Shown: piece after piece, positions 34,478-44,706 of the stretch | Layout of the letters: each line of letters opens with the position of its first letter | Numbering within the stretch: the first letter of the stretch is position 1 | Assembly (NCBI GenBank): GCA_015179125.1 | Contig: WHVA01000014.1 | Coordinates: forward strand, 456,169 to 520,168 | Source: Gautieria morchelliformis | Taxonomy: Eukaryota; Basidiomycota; Agaricomycetes; Gomphales; Gomphaceae | DNA length: 64,000 nt | Direction: 5' to 3' | Notes under the pieces: generated by a model | What the model was told of the DNA's origin: nothing | The model's input: only the letters and a program-made list of their open reading frames with translations | The model's database searches: none | Translations under genes and position numbers: made by a program

Positions 34478-36391
34478 ATGTCCTCGCTGAAAGGCAAAGA
34501 CTCGGACTCAAAGGTCACTCAGCCTCAATCTCTAATATGGTACCCCAACTCTTCACCTTCAAACCCACCGTTTGCAAATCATAGAACATGGCCTCCGGAT
34601 GATGAAATTATTCCTGACAGCGAGGAGGAACGCATCAACGAGCGAGTGCTGTAATCGTAGTGATCCTGACGTGTAACTGAACCTCACTTCTAGAGAATGG
34701 GCACACAACCATGAACCCACCATTGTGATATCCTCGGACTCAGACTCATACTCGGACGTGCCGTAAGCATGATACTCATCAGCAACAAGTCGTTGGATTT
34801 AGGCACTAAATCAGACAAAGTCCCAAACGCAGTAGGCCATTGTCGAGCGACCCTTTCATAAAGGAAAGCACCAATAGCTCTGACAGCGGAACGGCTCGGT
34901 GTGTGAGCATGCTTTCATCTCGATAGTCTCAAGTAACTTACTGACTTTAGTCGAAAGTCGCCTGGTAACCAAGGAAAAAGCAGAGCATCCATGCTCATAC
35001 CTCGAATCGAACATGACAGCGATTCAGACATCATATGCATTGATACCGATACAGACACTGAAAATCCTCCCCTCTCCACATCACCTGTCAAGGAGAGAAT
35101 CCTCCGACGCACTTTAACACCTTATGCACCGATCCTAGACCGTTTGGATCCCGATCTCAACTCGGACGACTCTGCCATTTTGACTTTGTATATATCTTTC
35201 ATTCCTTCTGTCCCTATGCTTGATGTCCATTTTAACTAGTGATCCTCATTTGCGTGCGAGGCCCGTTCCTCGCACGCCATCCAACAATTTGAACACCCCG
35301 TCCCGTGGTCTTGTGCCTGCGTCGACCACTCCCTCTACGTCGAAGTACCCCGCAAAACCAAAAAAGGCATCCCCCGAGCAGCTGAGGTTAGAAAACTATG
35401 CACGGACGTTGTTCGACGAGCTAAACACTTTAATATTCGGAGGAGGACTGGCCGAAACGGAGCTAGTCTGGAATGTGAGACTGCTCACCACGGCTGGACG
35501 GGCTGAACGGAAGAAACAAGGGAAGGCCTTGAAATTGACAATCGAGCTCTCCACGAAAGTGGTAGACTCTGAGGGCTAGTTCGATGTTCTCGCAACCGTA
35601 GATAAATGCTGACTTATTGATACAGAACGTGTCAGAAACACGCTCGCCCATGAGATGTGTCACATAGCCGTCTGGGTTCTAGATGGAAGTCCGCGTGAGG
35701 ATTCACATGGTCGACATTTCAAATTGTGGTGAGTACAGCAAACATTTACACTTACGTTGCAATAGAGCTGATATTTTGGGCCCTTTCCCAGGGCTGCGCG
35801 CATCACAAAGGCACGACCAGACATCATCATTAGCGTTTGTGTCTGCTTATCCCCCTCGATGCTCTGCGCTGATGGTACCACCATGCCACGCAGAAAATGC
35901 ATTCATACGAAATTAATTACAAATTCAGGTGGGAATGTCTGACGTGCGGCAAGGTTTTTGGCCGTCATTCAAATTCCATAAATACCGAGATGAGCGGTCA
36001 GTATATGCACCCTACAGCGACGGCAAATGCGCCACTTATGCCCCACAAATTTGATCTACATTAGTCTGTGGAGTACACAACTGCCATGGCCGGCTGAAGC
36101 CATTGTTCGAGCGACCTGCGCGTCGCACACCGAAACTTGCTGATGGGAGCAAACTGGCTTCCGGATCTCCTCGCGGTACGTTGTTACTCTTTGTCAGTCT
36201 CAACTACCTCACTGAATTCTGCAAACCAAAAAATAAATAACACAGATTCACCACGCTCTTTGGAACGCCCAAGCAAGTCCCCTGCCAAGCCAAAGACGAC
36301 TGGGAGTGTTTGTATCGATTTGACGAACGAGGACGACTTGGATGATTTGATCAAGGGGCTGGGTTCTGTATCCATCAACGGGGGAAAGTGA
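34478..36391 (+). CDS. SprT-like metalloprotease with SUMO-interaction motifs (GCNA-like)
   Basis: SprT-family proteases (Spartan, GCNA) degrade DNA-protein crosslinks in the nucleus. About ten short exons give roughly 400 residues. The disordered N-terminal half has two hydrophobic-acidic motifs, TIVISSDSDSYSD and DIICIDTDTDTE, and the C-terminus has VCIDLTNEDDLDD; all three look like SUMO-interaction motifs. The protease part starts at RLENYARTLFDELNTLIFGG and has the zinc site HEMCHIAVW followed by HGRHFKLW. A zinc ribbon is suggested by CLTCGKVFGRHSNSI and CGVHNCHGRLKPLF. One intron (35575-35625) begins GCTAGT and is needed to keep the frame into RVRNTLAHEMCH. Which of Spartan or GCNA is the true orthologue is inferred from domain order. 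Confidence 0.85.
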
Positions 36392-36868
36392 TCTCAGTTT
36401 CTGCATTCCCCTGTCATATCTACACATATCTCTGCTTTCAAATTAAGCAGGAATAGGTCAATATAAGCTTTGTGCATAACGAATCCCAGACTCGGGCGGC
36501 AGTCATAGCTCGCCGCACATTGCTGACACGCAAACAAGACTACTGGTGGCTTGCGTGACAAAGGCTATCGATAAAGCCGGCTTGTACGCAGCGTTCTCGA
36601 GCGAAGCCTTTATAGCTTCACCGGATCTGTGTCAGCCATCAACAAGCCGATGTTGTCCAAGCTCGCCGGCATGTTGTTTGACGCTCTTGACAACGCTAGA
36701 AATAGCGGTTCCTCGATACGAGGTCGCACTGACTGGTAGTGTGCAGTGAAAGCAACAAGTACTGTAGGCCACCAGGACTGGACCTGCGTGAAACTGATTC
36801 ATGGGAGGATGCCGAGATGTCGCCCCGCTACAGCATAAGTATAAACTATGCATTGAGAAGGGTGTCTA
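36392..36868. other. Intergenic, no gene seen
   Basis: It is the 3' flank of the SprT-like gene up to the TA dinucleotide at 36867-36868 that borders the next element. No ORF of note. Confidence 0.5.
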
Positions 36869-36916
36869 TGACGGTCGGTTTGCACAAAAAGTCTTGACCC
36901 CACGCGCCGGAGAGTG

Positions 36917-36986
36917 AATATCGCGCGCCGTAGGGCACATACCGCGCGCCGCAGGGTACATACCGCGCCAAGGTACATGCCGCGAC
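36917..36986. repeat. Subterminal CG-rich tandem units
   Basis: Roughly 21-bp units of the form ATACCGCGCGCCGCAGGGTAC are repeated three to four times with decay, just inside the left inverted repeat. Similar GCGCGC-rich sequence lies inside the right end (about 42505-42600). Such arrays are often transposase-binding sites. Confidence 0.65.
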
Positions 36987-37381
36987 CAAAAAAACAGAGG
37001 TGCGCGGGAATAATAAGGCGCACACCTGCTAAAATATGTAGTTTTACACTAGCACATTATACAAAACATAACCCGCGCAAGCGGAATTGTCAGTGTCGCG
37101 CGCGCACATCACCTAGTTGACTAAGCTACTAACACTTATTGATCGAGAGAGGATTTTTTTTAATTAAAATGTATTTATTATTAGTTGGAAAGAGAGTATA
37201 ATAATGTGGAGAGCAGACAAAGGAGGGTATTGAAGCTATTAAAAAAGGAGTGTGATCAGGAGGTAGAGTGGACTAGGAGGGTATGAAGCTATTAAAAGAA
37301 TATCATTAATGAGCGGAACGGTTGAATTATTGGTGCTTGAAGGTGACGGTCAATGCAGATCTGACTGATCTTCTCCCTGGT

Positions 37382-38783
37382 TCAGGTTCCAAAAGCAAGG
37401 AGTAGTGGCAGGAGGGGCGGCGTAATCATGAATCTTTCCGGACTTGGGTGCGGGTTTAAAAACGGCTTCAAAGCGGTCGAACGATTCCTCAAGAGTAGCA
37501 GTATCGATTGAGGCTGTATTGTCATCGTCGTGGTTGTGTCGAGTCCTTTTCTTACCTTTCCAGAGGGGCCAGGCATCACATAGTCATCATCAGAATTGCT
37601 CAAACCTGTGATTTCTAAGTTCGCTGGATTTCGTACGTTAGAACCAGTGTGCGTATGACTTACGATTCTTTCGAGTGACTTTCTGCTTCTTTGAACGAGT
37701 GCTCGACTCCACAAAAACATCGTCATCGCTGTCAGCATCGGCTTAAGAATGAATGGTCAGTAATCAGCTTAGGTGGACATGCAAGTGAGCTTACCTGCCC
37801 TCCGTTTGCGTACAGCCTTGCCCTTTCCTTTTTGAGCTTGCACGGCGATATCTTCCATTGCCTCGATAATTTCAGGAATGGGGATGTGCGTCACTAAGTA
37901 GTTGTAGTTAATAATCTTAATAAACTGGCTTAATGGATATTAGACTTACCAAAGAACAGTCTGGTATCCTGCCAGCCCTTGCTCTTACACCCTTTCACAC
38001 TTTTAACATCGTATCCGTCGGGCATCTCATGGTGGAGCTCTAGGTGTGACCGGCGAGTCTTGAGGAGTCGCCACTGGTGCTTGTGGTCAGGTAGGTCCGC
38101 AGCAGCAATATCCAGTTGTTCAAATGGAAGCGGTAATGTTTCACGCAACCATTGATCAATCCGATCGACATCCCAGCTATCACCGAACTTGTACTGGTTA
38201 CGGCTTCCAATTGCAGCATACCCGAGCTTCGCAAGTTCATCAATCTGTTGTGCTGTCGGCTCATTGGTACTTATCAAGCTACCATCTTCCTGGAATGAAA
38301 GTGAGGAAAACAGGTGAGTGAGAAGGCAGTGAAACTTACATTAAGCCCGTAAGGCAGGAAGATGATCATCCGGATGCTGGTAAACCTGTCATCTGTACTG
38401 GTAGCTCCGGCAATTGCCAGAAGCTTCTTCCGTTTCCCTTTAGTTGTCGCTGCGGCTTTCCCCCGCAGTTGATAGCGTTATTTGTAGGGAATCTGATATA
38501 TATGTGAGCTTACTTTTGGACTGAAATCCTCATCTGACTGCAGATTCAGAACTGTTTTCTTCAAACCAGAGAGGGCCTCCTTTCTAGCTTCTCCTTCCGA
38601 GCTTTTAACTTGGAATCGCTTGTTGGTGACGCTCCCAATAGCGGCACTGGCACTGCCGCTGGCACTGGCACTGTTGTTCCCTGAAGGCTGGGTGCCGTTA
38701 AGGTACGTTGATAGAATAGCATCCATCTTAGCTGCTGTTAACCCGCTAGGAGGTACGAAGGAGGTGTGATGTTGATGTGCCAT
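37382..38783 (-). CDS. Unidentified intron-containing gene inside the TA-flanked region
   Basis: It starts at 38783 with MAHQHHTSFVPPSGLTAAKM, then a Ser/Ala-rich stretch, a basic segment (KGKRKKLLAIAGATSTDDRF), and the best conserved-looking part. That part contains EPTAQQIDELAKLGYAAIGS, WDVDRIDQWLRETLPLPFEQ and LKTRRSHLELHHEMPDGYDV. The C-terminus is acidic then basic (DADSDDDVFVESSTRSKKQK), suggesting a nuclear protein. At least five exons; the last exon and stop are uncertain. I recall similar mushroom proteins of unknown function but cannot name a family. Being enclosed by the inverted repeats makes it candidate cargo. Confidence 0.55.
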
Positions 38784-38890
38784 GAAATACTGTGAGTACA
38801 CTCGTCACATGTGTTTATTTCATCTTCATCCGGAGCTGCTTTGAGGACAAACATTGGGCAGTGACATTTGACTTCGGCTTCATCAGTGAT

Positions 38891-39647
38891 TGTGTAGGAA
38901 CCATCTTTCTAGCCTAAAAATCTTGCAAAAAGCATTAAAAAGTCTGTAAAAAACCTTTTTCCCATCTTAACATCAGCCAATACACGCAGCTTTGATGGGG
39001 AACTGTCTTTAGAATATTCCTTGAATTTTCTTGTATTTTTTCACCAATTATTCTGGCTTCCTTGGCTCAAAACTGCTTGACTGTGCTTGACAAAGGCTAT
39101 GAACCCATGAGAGTCCATAGCTTTGTCATCGGCGCTCAATTTCAAACTCCGACCGGAGCGATCCTCGAACGCGCTTATTCAGAGCCGCACGTCCTCAAAC
39201 ACCCACAACTCCGACACTTTGGCTCTTTCAATCTCAGCTGGTGAGATTGGAAATATCCGGTGCAGCTTACACAAGCCTGTACACTTAAATATAGTTCAAA
39301 CCCAGCAGACACATGACTTGCTTCTAGCAACCATGGCTGTGTAAGGCTGTGTGCAAGACTGCCCAATGATATGCAGAGCCAAAACTAGGGTGTATATTCA
39401 ATCAATCCTATTGGACAATGAGCCTCCAAGCTCAATGCTACAACCCCTGAAATAGGACCCTTGATGTCATAGGGCTGTGCAGGGCTATGCAAGGCTATGC
39501 AGGGCTGTGTAAGGCTATGCTGAGCAGTGCAAATCAGGGAAGGTGTTTGGCTAGCTATTCTTAGTTTCCTTGCACAAACACACCACTATAGTTACAAGGG
39601 TGTGTTTTAGCTGCGCAAATATTTACTTATGACATCACTCGCCTAAT
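38891..39647 (+). repeat. Truncated LTR-A (5' half)
   Basis: It starts TGTGTAGGAACC like the full copies and follows the 20125-21624 copy closely, including the mini-array at about 39470-39535. It breaks off at CATCACTCGCCTAAT, where full copies continue for another 700 bp. The 3' part was lost before or during the juxtaposition with the BTB gene. Confidence 0.85.
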
Positions 39648-39773
39648 GCCTGATCCACATCATTGTTTGGTGGCCCAGGGCCATGGAGAGCTGGGAATGT
39701 CACTGGCAGCTTGATGGACATAGTTACGCTCTGAGTCATCAGACTTTCAATTGCATTTTTCACTCCGCCACCA

Positions 39774-40763
39774 ATGCACCTGGGTCCAACTCACCATGAA
39801 AGGTTCTACTGGCGTGATGGCTCCACCATTTTTCTGGTATGCATTTATAGTTATATATTCCATCCAGCTAACCACTATCCTTCTAGGTTGATAATACACT
39901 TTATAAACTCCATATGTCCCTTCTTGAACCTCATTCTATTGTACTAAGAGATATGTTCACAATGCCAGCCGCTGCTAGCGGCAGTGATGAGTCAGTCCAG
40001 GAAGGGGATAGTGATGAGTGGCCAATAAAGATTGGAGCTCCATTACCGTGAGGAAATTAGACAATCTCCTCATATGGTTTCATCGGTGAGTGTTCTAGTC
40101 AATTTCTATTCTTGAATACTGTGTCTAACCAACAAATGTAGTGTTGATTTGACAGTTCTTGATGTGTCAGCGCTCACTGACATATTAGAGCTGGCTTTGT
40201 TCCTCCAATGGGACACCGCACGGCACTTTGCGATCCAAGTATTAAAGGACAGCGGTCTGACAGCTTCGCATCGGCTATCTTTAGCCATTAGTTACAGGAT
40301 TCCTGACTGGATTGAGCTGGCCTTCAAAGATCTAATGGATACACCGCCCCAAACCTTTACTACCGAGGATTCAATGCTACTCGGACAACACATCATGATG
40401 CTTATTATGACGATGCAGGCTGCTATTTGTCATCACCGACTCCTTGTGGCATACAACCTGCTGAAACTACGACATCATGACATTGCCTGCGTGAAGCAGT
40501 CAGCCACCTGCCAGTGTAACTGGGAGACTGCCTGGTGGGATGGATTAGCTCGCCATTATCTCCATCCAGATTTCCCAAACTCACCACAAGACACCCTTCT
40601 CAAACTGGAAAAGACCGCTGTCACGGGTGTTACGATGGAATGTCGGTTGCGAGGGATTGAAACCCTTAAGGAGCAACGCATGTTCGAGATGGAGGACGAT
40701 ATAAAGGCGGCAACCCTTAAGAAGGTTAAGGCTCTCGAGGGAACTGTGGTTAGAGTCAACTGA
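39774..40763 (+). pseudogene. BTB/POZ-domain protein, apparently frameshifted
   Basis: The N-terminal part RFYWRDGSTIFL, spliced to VDNTLYKLHMSLLEPHS then VLRDMFTMP, is the BTB fold start seen in the large mushroom BTB family. The C-terminal part (DVSALTDILELALFLQWDTA, LTASHRLSLAISYRIPDWIE) is also typical of these proteins. Between them, near 40050, the frame leading to IGAPLP meets a stop while the continuing RKLDNLLIWFHR is in another frame, so a single-base change seems to have broken the gene unless an unusual intron exists. Its 5' end abuts the truncated LTR-A and lacks clear promoter or upstream exon. Confidence 0.6.
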
Positions 40764-40840
40764 ACTTGACTGTGATGAGCCATTGTTTCTTGATAAATCC
40801 TAGCACCACCAACGTCTTGATAATTCAATGAACTAGTACT

Positions 40841-40862
40841 CAGAGAGAGAGAGAGAGAGAAA
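40841..40862. repeat. (AG)n microsatellite
   Basis: An uninterrupted run of GA dinucleotides lies between the BTB pseudogene and the LINE remnant. Confidence 0.8.
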
Positions 40863-41229
40863 ATCAATTAGAGTGCTCGAAGTGCATGGCGCTTATGGTG
40901 CACTGTAAGCTACATGTAGGTCTATGGCAAGCTACTTTAACGAAGGGAGGATATCACAGTAAGACTACAGGAGGGAGAGCGAGGGCGGTGCATTTCATGA
41001 GGTTGAGAGGGATAAAAACGAGATCCCAGGGTAAGCTAGTAATAGCTTAACCTCTGCGGCACCACAATTATTAATGTTACTAGATGTTGATGGGCATAAG
41101 GAGGGAGTACTGGTTGCGTGTAGGCTCGTTCTCGAGGACCTGCGTCGGGTAATAAATGATGGGCATTGGTATGGGGCAGTGGTCAGAGGTGGTGGTATGC
41201 GAGGGAGGCAGTGGATTAGTTGACATCTA

Positions 41230-42498
41230 TTATTCATGGTAGAGGCCATCTACAGTAGCAGTCCACTGAAGGTGACACTCAAGGATATGTTTGCATGCAG
41301 GGCATTTGCGGTCGGTTGCTGAATGGGGGCCGTCGCAGAGGGAACATTTCCGGACAATGTGTTGGCATGTGACCACCTCACTGCAGTTGTTCACATCGGC
41401 GCATTTGCAGTCATGTGTGATATGTGGTCCTGAGTATAGGCCACATTTTGTCTCGTCTTTACAGGAGCGTGCAAAGTGACCGAAGCGATAACAGTTGAAG
41501 CATTGTGGGGGTGGTGTGTGAATCGCATGGTTGAGTGGAGGCATCCTTGATACGCAATATGCTGCTTGATGCAGTTGTTAGCAGCGTCAAGATCACTGAG
41601 ATATAGGATCAGGGAGGAGTGCATTTTTGCATTTTGTCGAGAAGAGCGAGATATGAACTCAGCATGCTGGAGCATGGAGGGGTTGCGTAATGATATGCTC
41701 GTTTTGGTCCAACAGGGTGGCGATGTCATCGCTGTCTCGTGATGGATCGAAGGAGGTGGGAAATCCATGGACAATGATGGGGTATAACCTGGGGGAAATG
41801 GAGAGGTTGACGGACAATTTGGGGAGCCATTGGCGAGAAGTCTCAACGAGGTCGTTCCGTTCATCCTCAGAGCAGGTAGAGATCCAAATGTCTCCACTTC
41901 TGTGGCGACCAACGGCTCTGATGCGAACCGTGCAGTCTTCTTCTCTAACATTCCTGTCAGGGTCTGGGGATGACCAGCAAGTTCCCCACCAACATCCTGC
42001 TTCACCGGGTGCTTTGTTGATCCTGTCCTTCAGGTCTGCGTCTGACAGACCAGCAAAAACCGGCTCCTGACGGTTGGCCTGGGAGAGTGCAAGGTCAAAT
42101 TTAGTGTCGCGACGGGGTAGAGTGGGTTCGGAGGGTGTGTGCCGCGAGTTATCGGCGAGTACGGAGGCATAAGAGCGAAGTTTGCTGGTTGGAGCAGCAA
42201 GGCCTATGTGGGTTGAGATGGATTCAAGCTTTTCACAGATGGTGGAGATTCGAGGGTCGAGATGTGAGTTCCTGAAGGTGGTGCAGGCTGAGGAGACGAG
42301 GTTGCGTGCGTTGTGTAGTGTGTCGATAGGAATTGAGCACGTTTTTGCGCCTTTTGTTTTAGGAAGGGCAATGCTATGTATGAGATCATGTAGTTTATTG
42401 AGCACATTATTTATGGTATCAGAGGAAGGGGATTCAGGAGGGTCTAAGTCCGTAGGTTGTGGTTGCGGAGTGAGAGCCATCCTCAAACTAGTACTCAA
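41230..42498 (-). pseudogene. LINE retrotransposon ORF1 (Gag-like), frameshifted and truncated
   Basis: The minus-strand start MALTPQPQPTDLDPPESPSS is followed by an alpha-helical and RRM-like region (EEDCTVRIRAVGRHRSGDIW; RLYPIIVHGFPTSFDPSRDS). The frame then shifts near 41690 and again near 41540 into zinc knuckles CFNCYRFGHFARSC (CX2CX4HX4C) and CSLCDGPHSATDRKC. This is the ORF1 layout of Tad/Jockey-type LINEs. No endonuclease or reverse transcriptase follows; 40870-41230 shows only stop-riddled remnants. It is therefore dead. Confidence 0.8.
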
Positions 42499-42651
42499 AC
42501 AATATTGCGCGCGAGATATATTGAGGTATCGTGTACAAAAGTAAATTTGCTGTTGCGCGCGCGCAACTTGGATATTATTCAGTACCGCGCGAGCAGTGAA
42601 ATACCTTAAATGGCGCGTGGGGTCACGACTTTTTGTGCAAACCGACCGTCA

Positions 42652-43405
42652 TAAACCACAGCGTGGATGGGAGTAATTCAGAATTCTTCCAACATTAGTT
42701 CAACATTGGTACCTAGATTACCCTTAAAAACTAATGTGTGTTAATGGTCCATTTTCTCCGTCATTACTCTACAATGTATCCACACACTACTCCTAAATTA
42801 CTCCCAAATTAATACAACCTACCTGCATAGCGGATTTCGCACCTGCAGGCGCCGCTTTTGCCTATACCACGAGCTAGAACTGGAAAACACCAGATAACGA
42901 TGTAGTTGAAGTATAGATGATATAATACATCTGTCAGAATAAAAATTAAAAGCTCCGCAGGCCTCAAGGCTCTTCAACGACCACTGACATCTCTGTATAA
43001 ACCCTGCAGCGTTCCACCCACAAACCCGCAGGACCGAATACCTAGCAGACTAAGCATACGAGCAAGCAGTGGAGGCATACTGATATGCAATGGCAGACCT
43101 AGCACCCTCGGCTTCCAATGTATCGAAGAATGCGAAATTTCTCCCGGCTGGTGCGGGGAGAATTGTCGTATTCTTCGATACGTTGGAAGCTGAGCCGTCT
43201 CCGTGCACGTCGTCGTTCCCTGGGTTGTAATTCCAGAGGCTATAAAGCTGTAACGTACCTTGGAAAGAGAGACGGTCGCTGTATAACTGACATATACCCT
43301 AGAAGACTGCCCGCGGACTAATTTTGAATTCCACGCTGTGACCGGTGACCCCTTGAACGCAGTGAGTTGTGGGAGCAAGCAGCCACTCGGCAAACTCCGC
43401 CGAGC
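42652..43405. other. Intergenic region upstream of TRAPPC5, with a long hairpin
   Basis: No gene is seen. It holds the imperfect inverted repeat at 43107-43194 about 210 bp before the TRAPPC5 start. Confidence 0.5.
43107..43194. repeat. Imperfect 41-bp inverted repeat (hairpin)
   Basis: The arms 43107-43146 and 43154-43194 share CTTCCAA, GTATCGAAGAAT and TCTCCC blocks in opposite orientation, with a loop of about 7 nt. Several mismatches are of the type that would be G-U pairs in RNA. Confidence 0.7.
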
Positions 43406-44308
43406 ATGTCGTACTCTCAGCCACATACGCGTTTCTCGTTAGTGTCCAATAGTTCGCTATCCTCTGCAGACCACCTTTCATCGTCAAATGCATCGACATC
43501 TACAACCCGGTTCTCTCTCCAATCAGCACCTTCTATCAACACCACCCTCGGCGCCCAGTCGCAACCAAAAGCCCTTCCTCGAAATGCAATTTATGACAGA
43601 AACTTAAATAAAACTCGGACATCGGAGGTCTCAGCGTCCGCATTCGCGTTTCTTTTCTCGGAGATGATACAATACACCCAGAAGCGTGTCAGTGGAATTG
43701 AGGACCTTGAGCGTCGGTTTGTGCTGCATCATAGTTTTCCCCACTCTCATCAAATCCTGCCGCAGTCTAAATACTCTAGGTTATCGGATTGGAACACGAT
43801 ACCTCGAGTTGATGTCCTGGCGAACAGAGGGTGCATCGAAGGCGCCCAAACGCGAGATTCGGTTTCTACCTGCATTGATGATGATACACACACAGTTATG
43901 GAGGGCTGTGTTTGGCAAACCAGCAGATGCCATCGAGAGGAGTGTGGAAAACGATGATGAGTGTGAGCGGGACCTTACTCCCTTCGTTTCTGGCGTATTT
44001 TCTAACACAAGGCCTTCACAGATATGCTCATAGACAACGATCCGCAAATCACTCGCCATATATCCATCCCTCGAGACATGAACTCACTCAGCTGCTCGGC
44101 ATTGACTGCTGGTATTGTGGAGGCCGTCCTAGATGGCTTGGGATTTGTGAGTGTGCCTTGACGACAGAGGCAATGATAGCTCATGAATGTTCGCTAGCCT
44201 GCAAGGGTTACAGCACATTCGGTGCCCACAGATGCCTTTCCTGCTCGGACGACTATTCTTGTGAAGCTTCAAAAAGAAGTCTTAGAACGCGAAGACGCTT
44301 TGAAATAA
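43406..44308 (+). CDS. TRS31: TRAPP complex subunit 5 (Trs31/Bet3 family)
   Basis: It is a core subunit of the TRAPP tethering complex, which acts as a GEF for Ypt1/Rab1 at ER-Golgi membranes. There are four exons (exon 1 43406-43716). After a Ser-rich N-terminal extension of about 60 residues, the conserved core begins NAIYDRNLNKTRTSEVSASA. It continues FLFSEMIQYTQKRVSGIEDL, LNTLGYRIGTRYLELMSWR, EIRFLPALMMIHTQLWRAVF, ENDDEYMLIDNDP, ITRHISIPRDMNSLSCSALT, GIVEAVLDGLGFPARVTAHS and the end EVLEREDALK. All three introns are GT-AG and phase-consistent with the family sequence. It is convergent with the aldehyde dehydrogenase gene. Confidence 0.94.
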
Positions 44309-44706
44309 TTTCATCGTTTTTCTGGTTGCATCCTCGTGTGTTTCGACGACAGATTCATTGATCTGCTGTCTAACTTTGTGTACGACTTTGCCATGAAAGA
44401 GCTAAGCTACTAACTATAGCTTGTTTTAAATAAGTACTCCAACAAACAGTGGCCGGCTAATTATAAGTGTGTCCTTGCACCTTGGGGCCGAATTTTATCT
44501 TTTCACGTCGGTTAGGATCAAGTAGGTATAGACTTAATTAATCACAGAAGTGTTCTCGCTTGAGGCCTGATCAGCTGTACACGGCATTTGCACAGATTAG
44601 AACATTCGTAGTCAGGCCAAAACATGTTATCAAAAATTCAAACTGTTAGGTAGCTGTTTTGCCAACGCCGTGGTTGAATATGCTGCACGACATTCCGAAA
44701 GCCTTT
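44309..44706. other. Convergent 3' intergenic region
   Basis: It is the 398 bp between the TRAPPC5 and aldehyde dehydrogenase stop codons; AT-rich, no gene seen. Confidence 0.6.

Larger units (their letters stand above)
36869..42651. mobile_element. 5.8-kb region bounded by 40-bp inverted repeats and TA
   Basis: The left end starts TGACGGTCGGTTTGCAC and continues to 36908. The right end (42612-42651) is its reverse complement with one mismatch over 40 bp. A TA dinucleotide lies immediately outside each end (36867-36868 and 42652-42653), the target-site pattern of Tc1/mariner elements. Inside are an unknown minus-strand gene, a truncated LTR-A, a damaged BTB gene and a LINE ORF1 remnant; no transposase is visible. 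It may be one composite element or two solo ends of separate copies that happen to face each other. Confidence 0.6.

Noticed and set aside
34655-34700. GC-donor intron after exon 1 of the SprT-like gene
   Set aside because: A canonical GTAATC donor (after ...GAGTGCT) gives the same frame into EWAHNHEPTIVIS, so no GC donor is needed there.
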